Origin: Ferrimonas marina | GTDB taxonomy: Bacteria > Pseudomonadota > Gammaproteobacteria > Enterobacterales > Shewanellaceae | Reading direction: 5' to 3' | Length of the DNA stretch: 64,000 bases | NCBI RefSeq assembly: GCF_900129905.1 | Contig: NZ_FQXG01000002.1 | Location: 558,001 to 622,000, forward strand | Shown here: positions 1-8,045 of the stretch, in pieces | Position numbering within the stretch: position 1 is the first letter of the stretch | Layout of the letters: every line of letters starts with the position of its first letter | Position numbers and translations under genes: made by a program | Notes under the pieces: generated by a model | Told to the model about the DNA's origin: nothing | Database searches by the model: none | What the model saw: only the letters and a program-made list of their open reading frames with translations

Positions 1-2
1 CT

Positions 3-155
3 GTATTCACAAACGAGAGTTGTCGTGAGGATACCAGCGCCACTCTGTACGATGCAGCGCAGTACGCTAGGGCAACCGCAGCGAGTGCGTTTATCGATGG
101 GAAGATCGACGATCTGCTTGAAAACATGGCGCAGCATTACAGGGTTGGAGAGTAA
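3..155 (+). CDS. C-terminal part of an unknown protein (cut by window edge)
   Basis: An open frame enters from the left edge and stops with TAA at 153-155. The visible 50 residues end in DDLLENMAQHYRVGE. The sequence is hydrophilic and mixed helical, with no motif I recognise and no membrane segment. Composition and codon use look like coding DNA and the other two forward frames are interrupted or less plausible. It sits immediately left of the repeat-rich accessory region. The function cannot be guessed from this fragment, and the start lies outside the window. Confidence 0.5.
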   Translation, partial: VFTNESCREDTSATLYDAAQYARATAASAFIDGKIDDLLENMAQHYRVGE

Positions 156-182
156 GTACAGCCCGGTGAATTAAAGACGAAT

Positions 183-209
183 GATCAATCCACTCTGACC
201 CCTTTGGTC
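183..209 (+). repeat. 27-bp dispersed direct repeat, copy 1
   Basis: First of four same-orientation copies of a 27-bp unit that starts GATCAATCCACTCTGAC and ends CCTTTGGTC. The others are at 267, 571 and 1014. The reverse complement carries the GGGGTCAGAGTGGATTG core commonly seen next to REP-associated tyrosine transposases in gammaproteobacteria (family knowledge, not searched here). Confidence 0.85.
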
Positions 210-210
210 A

Positions 211-245
211 AATAGCCAATAGCCAATAGCCAATAGCCAATAGCC
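211..245 (+). repeat. Heptanucleotide tandem array (AATAGCC)5
   Basis: Five perfect tandem copies of AATAGCC. The array is followed directly by a 47-bp tail (247-293) that recurs almost unchanged after the second heptamer array at 931-993. Together they form a composite repeat: heptamer array, then tail, ending in the 27-bp repeat. It does not encode anything visible. Confidence 0.9.
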
Positions 246-266
246 AATGGATACCACGGCCCACCT

Positions 267-293
267 GATCAATCCACTCTGACCCCTTTGGTC
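267..293 (+). repeat. 27-bp dispersed direct repeat, copy 2
   Basis: Identical to the copy at 183-209. It forms the 3' end of the 47-bp tail at 247-293 and supplies the stop codon of the truncated transposase read on the other strand (TGA at 294-292). Confidence 0.85.
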
Positions 294-504
294 ACTCCTC
301 GCCAGGAGTCACCAACAGATGGACATGGTTGGTCATCAGAACATACGCGTGGATAGCCACATCGTACTTACCACTCGCCTCGCGAAGCTTATTGAGGTAG
401 CAGTGCCTGTCTTCGTCCCCGAAGAAACAGGCCTGACGATTGTTGCCTCTCTGTATGACGTGCTGCGGGATCCCCGCCAAATCCAATCGACGTAACCTAG
501 CCAT
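292..504 (-). pseudogene. REP-associated tyrosine transposase (RAYT), truncated N-terminal fragment
   Basis: The 70-residue product opens with RLDLAGIPQHVIQRGNNRQ and reaches TNHVHLLVTP, the HUH histidine motif of the Y1-transposase (TnpA-REP/RAYT) family. Family members run to roughly 200 residues or more, so the part with the catalytic tyrosine is missing. The frame ends inside the 27-bp repeat copy at 267-293. A second copy lies just upstream of the gene at 571-597, with a small inverted repeat (GGCTG...CAGCC, 547-563) between it and the start. The full enzyme nicks single-stranded hairpin repeats at its own ends. This remnant should be inactive but may mark an element that once mobilised the neighbouring repeats. 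Confidence 0.85.
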
Positions 505-570
505 CCTAACTTCCCTGTTATCAAGCTTGGACAGGTAAGCCTAGCAGGCTGGGTATCACAGCCAGCGTAC

Positions 571-597
571 GATCAATCCACTCTGACCCCTTTGGTC
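571..597 (+). repeat. 27-bp dispersed direct repeat, copy 3
   Basis: Identical to the copies at 183 and 267. It lies upstream of the RAYT fragment, so copies 2 and 3 flank the fragment as direct repeats, about 300 bp apart. Confidence 0.85.
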
Positions 598-690
598 TTG
601 AGATTCAGAGCGATGATTTAGCCAAACTGGACACTGACTGGTACCACGGAGTTAGCGATTGCTAACTAAACCGCTCTGATTCCTTTGGCC
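598..690 (+). repeat. Diverged ~90-bp repeat, copy A
   Basis: Runs from copy 3 of the 27-bp repeat to a degenerate 27-bp-like end (CTCTGATTCCTTTGGCC). It aligns along its length with 1191-1282, sharing GATTCA, ACACTGACTGG and ACCACGG blocks in the same order. One frame reads LAKLDTDWYHG here against LAELYTDWHHG in the other copy, so both may be remnants of one coding end. Confidence 0.55.
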
Positions 691-754
691 CTCGTGGCCC
701 CCAAACATGGGGCAGCCGCACTGGCCGACCCACCACCGACAAGGAGTCGAGATC

Positions 755-934
755 ATGACCTTTGGACAAAAATACCTAGTTACCCTAAACGCCATCTGCC
801 TGGCCGTGGTGCTGTTCATCGTGTGCATGGGCGGCAAAGCCGGTTTCTTCTTTGGTTGGTATGCCCTTTGTGTGGGCCTGCCCACCGTACTGGCCTTCTG
901 GCCCCAGATCCGCGCCAAACTCATAGGCCAGTAG
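755..934 (+). CDS. Small two-helix membrane protein, unknown
   Basis: A 59-residue protein with two hydrophobic stretches, about residues 8-28 (LVTLNAICLAVVLFIVCMGG) and 30-47 (FFFGWYALCVGLPTVLAF), and a short basic tail. I chose the ATG at 755 because AAGGAG lies at 741-746 with a good spacing; an upstream in-frame ATG at 707 lacks such a site. The stop codon TAG falls in the first unit of the heptamer array at 931-993, so the array abuts or replaced the original 3' end. I recognise no family. It could be a tail-less remnant, but the ribosome binding site and clean membrane pattern argue for a real gene. Confidence 0.55.
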   Translation: MTFGQKYLVTLNAICLAVVLFIVCMGGKAGFFFGWYALCVGLPTVLAFWPQIRAKLIGQ

Positions 935-993
935 CCCGTAGCCCGTAGCCCGTAGCCCGTAGCCCGTAGCCCGTAGCCCGTAGCCCGTAGCCC
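931..993 (+). repeat. Heptanucleotide tandem array (GTAGCCC)9
   Basis: Nine perfect tandem copies of GTAGCCC, beginning at the stop codon of the small membrane protein. It is followed by the same 47-bp tail (994-1040) found after the AATAGCC array. Arm sequence differs between the two arrays but the tail matches at nearly all positions, which suggests that the array unit changes while the tail is kept. Confidence 0.9.
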
Positions 994-1013
994 ATGGATA
1001 CCATGTCCCACAT

Positions 1014-1040
1014 GATCAATCCACTCTGACGCCTGTGGTC
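1014..1040 (+). repeat. 27-bp dispersed direct repeat, copy 4
   Basis: Same unit as at 183, 267 and 571, with two substitutions near the 3' end (GACGCCTGTGGTC instead of GACCCCTTTGGTC). It ends the 47-bp tail that follows the nine-copy heptamer array. Confidence 0.8.
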
Positions 1041-1190
1041 CGCTGACCATGACAAGAGTCACGCTACCCGCACTAAGAAAAATGTATGCAACTCAGAACT
1101 TTGTCAGAAAACCCGATTTTGATAAGGTCGATCACGACAAGATCGAAACCATTCAGAGCCACCAGACATCGTGCTGGAGAGAGTCGCGTA

Positions 1191-1282
1191 TCTGGGATTC
1201 AAAGCCATTATTTGGCTGAATTGTACACTGACTGGCACCACGGGTTAGTGACTACCAACCAATCCACTCTGGCCCTTTGGTC
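1191..1282 (+). repeat. Diverged ~90-bp repeat, copy B
   Basis: Second copy of the block at 598-690, ending in a degenerate form of the 27-bp repeat (CAATCCACTCTGGCCC...TTTGGTC). It lies just upstream of the ATPase gene, so this repeat family forms the left border of the AT-rich operon. Confidence 0.55.
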
Positions 1283-1308
1283 CCCCATATTAGAATAAGT
1301 AGGAACGT

Positions 1309-2463
1309 ATGAAGATTACAAAGTTAAAACTAAAGAATTGGAGGAACTTCGATGAAGTCGAAGTTTCTTTGGGAGACCGGGTTTTTATTGTTGGACCTAA
1401 TGCGTCAGGAAAATCTAACCTGCTTGATGCCCTCAGATTTCTGAGAGACATCGCTAACACCGATGGCGGTGGCTTTCAAAAAGCCGTGTCCACTCGGAGA
1501 GGCGTTAAAAAAATTCGCTGGCTAGGTGCAAGACGGAGCCCACAAGTAGGAATTGAAATAGAATTATTCGATGGGGATACAAAATGGTCGTATTCATTGG
1601 AATTTATACAGGAGACCTATGGAACAAGGCGCACACTTGTTACCAAAGAAAAGGTCGTAAAGAATGGAAAAACTGTTTTAAATAGACCCAATAAGGACGA
1701 CAAGTCAGACTCTGATCTACTGACACAAACTCATCTGGAACATACATTCTTAAACAGAAAATTTAAATCAATCGCAGAATGGCTAGGCGAGGTCAGTTAT
1801 CTTCATTTGGTTCCACAAGTATTAAAACATCCTGACTTATTTTTACAACATGAAGAAACAACTGCAGACTCCTTTGGCCAGTCTTTTCTTTCAAAAATAT
1901 CTAAATCAACTAAGTCAGTATTAGAGAGCCGCCTAGGAAAAATTGAAAAAGCTCTAATGGTTGCAGTTCCAAATCTAAAAGAACTTGGGTTTGAAAGAGA
2001 TTCAATTACGGGCAAGCCTCATTTAAAAGCACGCTACGCTCATTGGCGCCCTAGGGCAGGCTGGCAACGTGAAGATCAATTTTCTGATGGCACGCTTAGA
2101 CTGATAGGATTGTTTTGGTCTCTACTGGAGAACAAAGGACTGCTTCTTCTTGAAGAACCAGAATTATCACTTAATCCTAGTATATCAAGAAAATTACCAA
2201 GTAATTTCTCTCAGCTCACCAAAAGAAAGGGGGGGAGCACACAGGTTTTTATAACTACCCATAGTAATGACATGCTGGAAGATAAAGGCATTGATACTAG
2301 CGAAATAATCTTAGTTACGCCAAGCAATGAAGGTTCAAATGCCTGCAATGTTAATGAGATAGAGGACATTACATTGTTGATTGAGGCAGGGTTCAGCCCG
2401 GCAGATGCCGTACTGCCAAGAACATCACCGAGAGAAATTGATCAGCTCAACCTAGATTATTAG
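1309..2463 (+). CDS. SMC/ABC-like ATPase of a two-gene putative defence operon
   Basis: A 384-residue AAA/ABC-type ATPase of the RecF/SMC-like group (AAA_15/AAA_21 style). It has an N-terminal KLKNWRNFDEVEV strand pattern, Walker A GPNASGKS (29-36), a signature-like FSDGTLRLIGL (258-268), Walker B LLLLEEPELSLNP (278-290) and an H-loop TTHSND (316-321). The middle third is charged and replaces a long coiled coil. The ATG follows GTAGGAAC. The stop codon is one base before the next start, so the two genes are probably translationally coupled. Both are clearly AT-rich against a GC-rich chromosome. ATPases of this group pair with TOPRIM nucleases in PARIS, OLD-type and AbiL-like systems. A role in phage defence is inference from architecture and context. 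Confidence 0.85.
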   Translation: MKITKLKLKNWRNFDEVEVSLGDRVFIVGPNASGKSNLLDALRFLRDIANTDGGGFQKAVSTRRGVKKIRWLGARRSPQVGIEIELFDGDTKWSYSLEFIQETYGTRRTLVTKEKVVKNGKTVLNRPNKDDKSDSDLLTQTHLEHTFLNRKFKSIAEWLGEVSYLHLVPQVLKHPDLFLQHEETTADSFGQSFLSKISKSTKSVLESRLGKIEKALMVAVPNLKELGFERDSITGKPHLKARYAHWRPRAGWQREDQFSDGTLRLIGLFWSLLENKGLLLLEEPELSLNPSISRKLPSNFSQLTKRKGGSTQVFITTHSNDMLEDKGIDTSEIILVTPSNEGSNACNVNEIEDITLLIEAGFSPADAVLPRTSPREIDQLNLDY

Positions 2464-2464
2464 C

Positions 2465-3079
2465 ATGTACAAAGTATTTTTAGCTGTTGAAGATGAACCC
2501 AGCAAAGAAGTTGCTCTAAAAATATTAGATTATTGTAGAGAAGACTTTGTTCTCAACCACTTATTCCCTATGAGAGGTTGTGGTGACCTAAAGAAAAATA
2601 TGGTGAAGTTTAACAACATTGCCAATAACTGCTTTATGTTCGTACTAGCAGATTCCGATCAGCAAGAGTCAGTTTTCGATTTTCAGAATATGTCTCTTAA
2701 TTGGCTAAGTCATCGCCATAATCAAGGTCTAGCATTTTGTATTGCCGTTTCTGAGGTAGAATCGTGGATACTTGCAGACATAGATAGTGTTAAGAGCTAC
2801 TTCAATGTAGCAAATATTTCATACGATAATTACGTCGACAATATTCGAGACCCAAAGCTAGAGTTAATAAATTTATCCAGACGTTCTCGAAGCAAAGAGA
2901 TTGTTCAGGGAATGATACCAATAGGAAATGCACCAATAGGCCCGTCATATAACGCTTTACTTTCTGAGTTTATCAGGAATTATTGGGATATTTCAGAAGC
3001 CATCTCTAGAAGCAACAGTCTTAGAGCAACTATAGAAAAAATTAATAGCATGAATCTGAATGGCTTGATGAAAAATTAA
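2465..3079 (+). CDS. TOPRIM-like small protein, partner of the ATPase
   Basis: A 204-residue protein with no signal or membrane segment. The N-terminus FLAVEDEPSKEVALKIL puts an acidic residue (Glu9) where TOPRIM folds carry their conserved glutamate. FVLADSDQQ (Asp63, Asp65) resembles the TOPRIM DxD motif. SEVESWILADIDSV (96-109) resembles the ExEaW-LaD signature of DUF4276-type proteins, and NAPIGPSYNALLSEFI comes later. I cannot assign it firmly to one Pfam family; DUF4276, RloB-like or DUF4435-like are the options. Likely a metal-dependent nuclease or RNase effector held in check or triggered by the ATPase. That is inference. Codon use is AT-rich like the ATPase gene. Confidence 0.75.
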   Translation: MYKVFLAVEDEPSKEVALKILDYCREDFVLNHLFPMRGCGDLKKNMVKFNNIANNCFMFVLADSDQQESVFDFQNMSLNWLSHRHNQGLAFCIAVSEVESWILADIDSVKSYFNVANISYDNYVDNIRDPKLELINLSRRSRSKEIVQGMIPIGNAPIGPSYNALLSEFIRNYWDISEAISRSNSLRATIEKINSMNLNGLMKN

Positions 3080-3414
3080 AGCAGAGTTTTTCAAGCTTGA
3101 TTTGTTGTTAAGAGCAACTCGGCAACTTTCATGCCGTATTTACGAGACGCAATCACCACTACAACCAAGAAAGCGAATCTAAAAAGCAACATAATTCCAG
3201 ATAAATGAGGTAGTTTGTGTGTCTCTCTGGCATGACCTCAACCTTGGGATATTAGCTCTTTATAGAAAAGTACACTCTCCAAGCATATTTTCTGCGGTAG
3301 GCGTAAGGCCGATGCTCCACTGCTCTTGCTCTGCCCTTTCGTTGATTTCTAAGAGTGTAGGGAAGCGGTTAGGCAAGGGGGAGTCATGAGGAATGCAGCC
3401 TCCTCCTCTTCATC
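3080..3414. other. Gene-free right flank of the AT-rich operon
   Basis: About 335 bp with mixed composition, more AT-rich on the left than on the right. I see no convincing gene, no tRNA and no copy of the guaA 3' end that would mark an integration junction. A 13-codon frame at 3386-3427 has a good ribosome binding site but stops inside the terminator stem; I treat it as a remnant or chance. Confidence 0.5.
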
Positions 3415-3449
3415 AAAAAAGCCCTGAGCTCAACGCTCAGGGCTTTTTT
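3415..3449. terminator. Bidirectional terminator downstream of guaA
   Basis: GCCCTGAGC and GCTCAGGGC form a perfect stem (3421-3429 with 3435-3443) flanked by an A-run on the left and a T-run on the right, so it can serve guaA on the minus strand and the operon on the plus strand. Confidence 0.85.
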
Positions 3450-3485
3450 ACATCCGGCCGTTAGGCCGCTAAACCGTGTGGGAGA

Positions 3486-5060
3486 TTATTCCCACTCGAT
3501 GGTCGCCGGCGGCTTGCCGGAGATGTCGTACACCACGCGGGAGATGCCGTCGATCTCGTTGATGATGCGGTTGGAGACGCGACCCAGGAAGTCGTAGGGC
3601 AGCTGGGCCCATACGGCGGTCATGAAGTCGATGGTCTCTACCGCACGCAGGGAGACAACCCAGTCGTACTTACGACCGTCGCCCATCACGCCCACGGAGC
3701 GCACCGGCAGGAACACGGTGAAGGCCTGGGAGGTCTTGTTGTACAGGTCGGCCTTGTGCAGCTCCTCGATGAAGATGGCATCGGCACGGCGCAGCAGATC
3801 GCAGTACTCTTTCTTCACTTCACCCAGTACACGCACGCCCAGACCCGGCCCCGGGAAGGGGTGGCGGTACAGCATGTTGTAGGGCAGGCCCAGCTCCAGA
3901 CCAATCTTGCGCACCTCGTCTTTGAACAGCTCAGTGAGCGGCTCAACCAGGCCCAGCTCCATGTCTTCCGGCAGGCCACCCACGTTGTGGTGAGACTTGA
4001 TGACGTGGGCCTTGCCAGTGGCGGCACCGGCGGACTCGATCACGTCCGGGTAGATGGTGCCCTGGGCCAGCCATTTCACGTTCTGGATCTTGGACGCTTC
4101 CTCGTCGAACACCTCGATGAAGGTGTGGCCGATGATTTTACGCTTGGCTTCCGGATCCGCTTCGCCTTCCAGCGCAGACAGGAAGCGCTGCTCGGCATCG
4201 ACACGAACGATGTTGAGACCGAAGTGGTCACCGAACATCTCCATCACCTGGTCGCCTTCGTTCAGACGCAGCAGGCCGTTGTCGACAAACACACAGGTCA
4301 GCTGGTCGCCGATGGCGCGGTGCAGCAGCATGGCTACTACGGAGGAGTCGACACCGCCGGACAGGCCCAGGATGACCTTGTCAGAGCCGACCTTCTCTTT
4401 GATGCGAGCGATGGCGTCATCGATGATCGCCTCGGAGGTCCACTTGGCCTCGCAGCCACAGATGTTCAGCACGAAGTGCTCCAGCATCCGCTTGCCCTGC
4501 TTGGTGTGGGTCACTTCCGGGTGGAACTGCACGCCGTAGAACTGGCGAGACTCGTCCGCCATGGCGGCATAGGGGCAGGTCTCGGTCTTGGCCACCTGGG
4601 TGAAGCCTTCCGGGATGGCGGTAACCTTGTCACCGTGGCTCATCCACACGTCCAGCAGCGCGTTGCCGTCCGCTGCGATGGCGTCTTCGATGTTCTCGAA
4701 CAGCTTGGTCGCTTCCAGCACTTCCACCTGGGCGTAGCCAAACTCTTTCTTGTCGGAGCAAGACACCTTACCGCCCAGCTGCTCGGCCATGGTCTGCATG
4801 CCGTAGCACACGCCCAGTACCGGTACGCCGGCGTTGAACACGTACTCCGGTGCACGGGGGGAGCCGGCTTCCGCCACGGACTCCGGGCCGCCGGACAGGA
4901 TGATCCCGGTGGGGTTGAACTCGCGGATCTTCTCTTCGGAGACGTCCCAGCCCCAGAGTTCACAGTAAACGCCGATCTCACGGGTACGGCGGGCAACCAG
5001 TTGGGTGTACTGGGAGCCGAAGTCCAGGATCAGAATGCGGTGGTCATGGATATTGCTCAT
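3486..5060 (-). CDS. guaA: GMP synthase (glutamine-hydrolysing)
   Basis: Makes GMP from XMP, ATP and glutamine in the cytosol; last step of guanine nucleotide synthesis. The 524 residues match the usual length. An N-terminal class I glutamine amidotransferase domain ([17 protein letters not shown]; nucleophile Cys in [18 protein letters not shown]) is followed by the ATP-pyrophosphatase domain with the SGGVDSS P-loop and the C-terminal dimerisation domain ending PPATIEWE. The start MSNIHDHRI at 5060 matches the family N-terminus; an in-frame extension to 5126 is not conserved. It lies 95 bp behind guaB, as in the guaBA operon. The 3' end is a recognised integration site for genomic islands, which fits the accessory DNA beyond it. 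Confidence 0.98.
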   Translation of the reverse strand: MSNIHDHRILILDFGSQYTQLVARRTREIGVYCELWGWDVSEEKIREFNPTGIILSGGPESVAEAGSPRAPEYVFNAGVPVLGVCYGMQTMAEQLGGKVSCSDKKEFGYAQVEVLEATKLFENIEDAIAADGNALLDVWMSHGDKVTAIPEGFTQVAKTETCPYAAMADESRQFYGVQFHPEVTHTKQGKRMLEHFVLNICGCEAKWTSEAIIDDAIARIKEKVGSDKVILGLSGGVDSSVVAMLLHRAIGDQLTCVFVDNGLLRLNEGDQVMEMFGDHFGLNIVRVDAEQRFLSALEGEADPEAKRKIIGHTFIEVFDEEASKIQNVKWLAQGTIYPDVIESAGAATGKAHVIKSHHNVGGLPEDMELGLVEPLTELFKDEVRKIGLELGLPYNMLYRHPFPGPGLGVRVLGEVKKEYCDLLRRADAIFIEELHKADLYNKTSQAFTVFLPVRSVGVMGDGRKYDWVVSLRAVETIDFMTAVWAQLPYDFLGRVSNRIINEIDGISRVVYDISGKPPATIEWE

Positions 5061-5155
5061 GCGCTTTGCTTCTCTTTGTTCGTTATATAAAGCGGCAGGT
5101 GCCACGCTTGCTCTTTCGATGAGCATGGCACCTGCCGCGTAGGGATGGGGCGAGC

Positions 5156-6619
5156 TTAGCCCAGACGGTAGTTCGGGGCTTCTTTGGTGATGGTCACGTC
5201 GTGAACGTGGCTCTCTTTGATGCCGGCACCGGAGATGCGAACAAACTCCGCCTTGGTGCGCAGATCAGTGATGGTCTGACAGCCGGTCAGGCCCATGCAG
5301 GAGCGCAGGCCACCCATCTGCTGATGGATGATCTCTTTGAGCAGACCTTTGTACGGGATACGGCCTTCGATGCCTTCCGGCACCATTTTGTCGGCGGCGT
5401 TGTCGGACTGGAAGTAACGGTCGGAGGAGCCTTTGCTCATCGCCGCCAGGGAGCCCATGCCACGGTAGGATTTGAAGGCACGACCTTGGTACAGCTCAGT
5501 CTCACCCGGGGCTTCCTCGGTACCGGCGAACATGCCACCGGCCATGATGCAGGAAGCGCCGGCCACCAGGGCCTTGGCGATGTCACCGGAGAAGCGGATA
5601 CCGCCATCGGCGATCACCGGGATGCCGTACTCGTCGGCCACGGAGGCGGCTTCGTTCACGGCGGTGATCTGCGGTACACCTACGCCAGTCACGATACGGG
5701 TGGTACAGATGGAGCCCGGGCCGATGCCCACTTTCACGGCGTCCACACCAGCGTCGATCAGCGCCTTGGCACCGGCCGCAGTGGCCACGTTACCACCGAT
5801 GATCTGCACGTCCGGGAAGGCCGCGCGGGTTTCGCGGATGCGCTGCAGCACGCCTTCGGAGTGGCCGTGGGAGGAGTCGATCAGGATGACGTCAACGCCA
5901 GCGGCTACCAGGGCAGCGACGCGCTCTTCGTTGCCGGCACCGGCGCCAACGGCGGCACCCACACGCAGGCGACCCAGCTCGTCTTTACAGGCGTTGGGCT
6001 TCTCTTCGGCTTTCTTGAAGTCTTTAACGGTGATCATGCCTTTAAGGGTGAAGGCATCGTCTACCACCAGCACCTTCTCAATACGGTGCTTGTGGATCAG
6101 CGCTTGGGCTTCGGTCAGCGGGGCGCCTTCCTGTACGGTCACCAGACGCTCTTTCGGGGTCATCATCTCGGACACGGTGGCATCCGGAGTGGTGACGAAG
6201 CGCACGTCACGGCCAGTGATGATGCCCACCAGCTCGTTGTTGTCGGCTACCACCGGGAAACCAGCAAAACCGTAGTTCTCACGCATCTCCCACAGCTGAC
6301 GCATGGTCATCTCAGGGGAAACGGTCACCGGGTCCTGCACGATACCGGCTTCGTACTTCTTCACCTTGCGGACCTCGTTGGCCTGCTGTTCGATGCTCAT
6401 GTTCTTGTGGATGAAACCCAGACCGCCTTCCTGTGCCATGGCAATGGCCAGACGGGCTTCGGTCACGGTGTCCATCGCAGCAGACAGCAGCGGCAGGTTC
6501 AGACGGATCTTTTTGGTCAGTTGGGTACCGAGCTCGGCGGTGTTAGGCAGAACGGTAGAGTGGGCAGGGACGAGCAGAACGTCGTCGAATGTCAGGGCTT
6601 CTTGCTTGATACGTAGCAT
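5156..6619 (-). CDS. guaB: IMP dehydrogenase
   Basis: Oxidises IMP to XMP with NAD+, the step before GuaA and the committed step to guanine nucleotides. At 487 residues it is full length. The TIM-barrel core starts with [13 protein letters not shown] and is interrupted by a CBS-domain pair at about residues 93-205 (for example [12 protein letters not shown]). The catalytic loop [18 protein letters not shown] carries the active-site cysteine, and the flap contains YFQSD and the C-terminal region ends [15 protein letters not shown]. It is the promoter-proximal gene of guaBA. No PurR-type operator was evident by eye upstream. Confidence 0.98.
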   Translation of the reverse strand: MLRIKQEALTFDDVLLVPAHSTVLPNTAELGTQLTKKIRLNLPLLSAAMDTVTEARLAIAMAQEGGLGFIHKNMSIEQQANEVRKVKKYEAGIVQDPVTVSPEMTMRQLWEMRENYGFAGFPVVADNNELVGIITGRDVRFVTTPDATVSEMMTPKERLVTVQEGAPLTEAQALIHKHRIEKVLVVDDAFTLKGMITVKDFKKAEEKPNACKDELGRLRVGAAVGAGAGNEERVAALVAAGVDVILIDSSHGHSEGVLQRIRETRAAFPDVQIIGGNVATAAGAKALIDAGVDAVKVGIGPGSICTTRIVTGVGVPQITAVNEAASVADEYGIPVIADGGIRFSGDIAKALVAGASCIMAGGMFAGTEEAPGETELYQGRAFKSYRGMGSLAAMSKGSSDRYFQSDNAADKMVPEGIEGRIPYKGLLKEIIHQQMGGLRSCMGLTGCQTITDLRTKAEFVRISGAGIKESHVHDVTITKEAPNYRLG

Positions 6620-6970
6620 GGCAACATTCCACCTAAAGTAGGGTTTTGAGGTTTGAAATATTGCGGCGAGATTATAGCGACGTCGCCTTGCTTCGGCAAT
6701 CGGAAATTGATACTTCTAATGGATCCTTCTCACAGAGTCTCGCCCTGCAGCACCTCCTGCTGCCGACTCAGCTTCATCGCCACCACATCCTCTCAGTTCC
6801 ACTTGCGACCACATCCACTGCCCCAATCTAGTAAGAATTTTCAATAATAAACAGGCCGTTGTGTCATCAACGACGGCGCGATAAAGTCTATGCGCTCGCC
6901 CACACACCTTGGTCAGCCGACCCGGGCGTGTGACCCCATAGGTGCCGCTTTTGGCCCATGTCGTTATGGA
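6620..6970. other. Intergenic region between divergent guaB and the membrane protein gene
   Basis: About 350 bp that must contain the guaB promoter on the minus strand and a promoter for the genes to the right. Short open frames occur but none has a ribosome binding site plus coding character. I see no clear operator, hairpin or RNA gene. Confidence 0.4.
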
Positions 6971-7348
6971 ATGACGTTGATGTACCTGCAATTTGCTATT
7001 GAAGTCACCCTAATGGTCTCACTGCTGTGGTTAATGACCCGCCGTGATCTCTCTTTTCCCAGCGTGTTGCTGGCGGTGGTAGCCGCCATCGCCGCAGACA
7101 TAGCCATCGGCTTTTCCGGTCTGTCTTCGCAGCTGCCCGTTAGCCTGATGCCGTACTACAACAAGATGATCCTGAGTCTGTACGTGATCGTCCCACTGGC
7201 TGTCTGGTCGTTCCGGCCCAAAACCGATCTGCTGGTTCGCCTGTCCTACGCCTTCTGTCTGCTGGGGCTCAACCTCACCATCTTCGCACTGCGAGGCCTT
7301 GGCCTCACCGATGCCCTGATGGATCAGATCGCCCACCTTCCGGTATGA
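6971..7348 (+). CDS. Small integral membrane protein, unknown
   Basis: A 125-residue hydrophobic protein with about four predicted helices: a first at residues 3-20 (MYLQFAIEVTLMVSLLWLM), then VLLAVVAAIAADIAIGF, ILSLYVIVPLAVW, and LSYAFCLLGLNLTIFAL. Short charged loops (TRRD, RPKTD) separate them. I start it at 6971 (MTLMYLQF); the longer in-frame reading from 6890 adds a proline/charge-rich leader unlike a membrane protein start. No family recognised. It sits between guaB and xseA, where enterobacteria have nothing, and its job is unknown. Confidence 0.6.
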   Translation: MTLMYLQFAIEVTLMVSLLWLMTRRDLSFPSVLLAVVAAIAADIAIGFSGLSSQLPVSLMPYYNKMILSLYVIVPLAVWSFRPKTDLLVRLSYAFCLLGLNLTIFALRGLGLTDALMDQIAHLPV

Positions 7349-7396
7349 GCCGGCTTTTAGGCCGACCCATCAAGATACAGACAGCAAGGATACCCC

Positions 7397-8035
7397 ATGG
7401 ACCTGTTTAACCATCGCAAGAGAACCCTGGAGTTCTGGGCTCGCACCGGCGAAGTGCTGAGCCAGGAGAAGCATTCACAAACCCACGTGTCCGGCAGCGG
7501 CACGGTGCACGAGGGCAATGGCCAGATCAACATCCACTCTGAGACCACCACCACCCAAGAGATCTGGATCCGAGACGACCAGGGCAAAGAGCATCAGATC
7601 AACTTGATCAACAAATCGGTGCCGATGCGACCGGGCCACCGGGTCACGGTGCTGTTCGCTGGTCGCACCGACAAGGGCTTTGGCTACCCTGCCCGGGTGA
7701 TCAATCACACCACTGGCAAGCAATACACTGCAGCCAATGGCCACGAGCTCAATGGCAAGATCAAGATTGACCAGCTCACCGGCAAATCCCTGCTGATCGC
7801 CGGCGCGGCTTGGGGCCTGATGTATTACGGCTACGGCATGCAGATGCCTCCCTCTGAGCTTTTGTGGCTGCCGGCCTACTGGCTGGGCATTCGCGCCTTC
7901 TACAAGTTTGCCCGCATCCAGGCTATGGCCAAGCGGCTCGATCTACACCTGAGCGAGCTGACTAATCGACAAGCTAATCAACAAGCCAGTCAACAAGCGG
8001 CTGAACAAACCACTCAGCAGCCCAGCCCGGCCTGA
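7397..8035 (+). CDS. Hypothetical protein with a central beta region and C-terminal membrane segments
   Basis: The 212 residues start at an ATG with AAGGA ten bases upstream. The N-terminal half is polar and beta-like (QTHVSGSGTVHEGNGQINIHS, QEIWIRDDQGKEHQINLINKS, MRPGHRVTVLFAG). This is followed by KSLLIAGAAWGLMYYGYGMQM and ELLWLPAYWLGIRAFYKFA, two likely membrane segments, and a Gln/Ala-rich low-complexity tail (QASQQAAEQTTQQP). I do not recognise a named family. The order of domains resembles bacterial proteins that sense or bind at the membrane with a cytosolic OB-like module, but that is guesswork. It lies between the small membrane protein and xseA. Confidence 0.75.
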   Translation: MDLFNHRKRTLEFWARTGEVLSQEKHSQTHVSGSGTVHEGNGQINIHSETTTTQEIWIRDDQGKEHQINLINKSVPMRPGHRVTVLFAGRTDKGFGYPARVINHTTGKQYTAANGHELNGKIKIDQLTGKSLLIAGAAWGLMYYGYGMQMPPSELLWLPAYWLGIRAFYKFARIQAMAKRLDLHLSELTNRQANQQASQQAAEQTTQQPSPA

Positions 8036-8045
8036 TCTCGGGTAA

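Noticed and set aside
652-1062. Repetitive frame on the minus strand across the heptamer array
   Set aside because: It reads the GTAGCCC array as RATGYGL-type repeats; no ribosome binding site and it covers known repeats.
1086-1298. 70-codon frame upstream of the ATPase gene
   Set aside because: Covers the diverged repeat copy B; composition is not coding and there is no ribosome binding site.
3386-3427. 13-codon frame with a good ribosome binding site (AGGGGGAG) ending in the terminator stem
   Set aside because: Nothing lies downstream on the plus strand for a leader peptide to control; likely a remnant or chance.
3756-5090. Long open frames on the plus strand opposite guaA, guaB, rlmN, iscS, hscA, aceA and other genes
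   Set aside because: Shadow frames produced by the high GC and codon bias of the real genes on the other strand.
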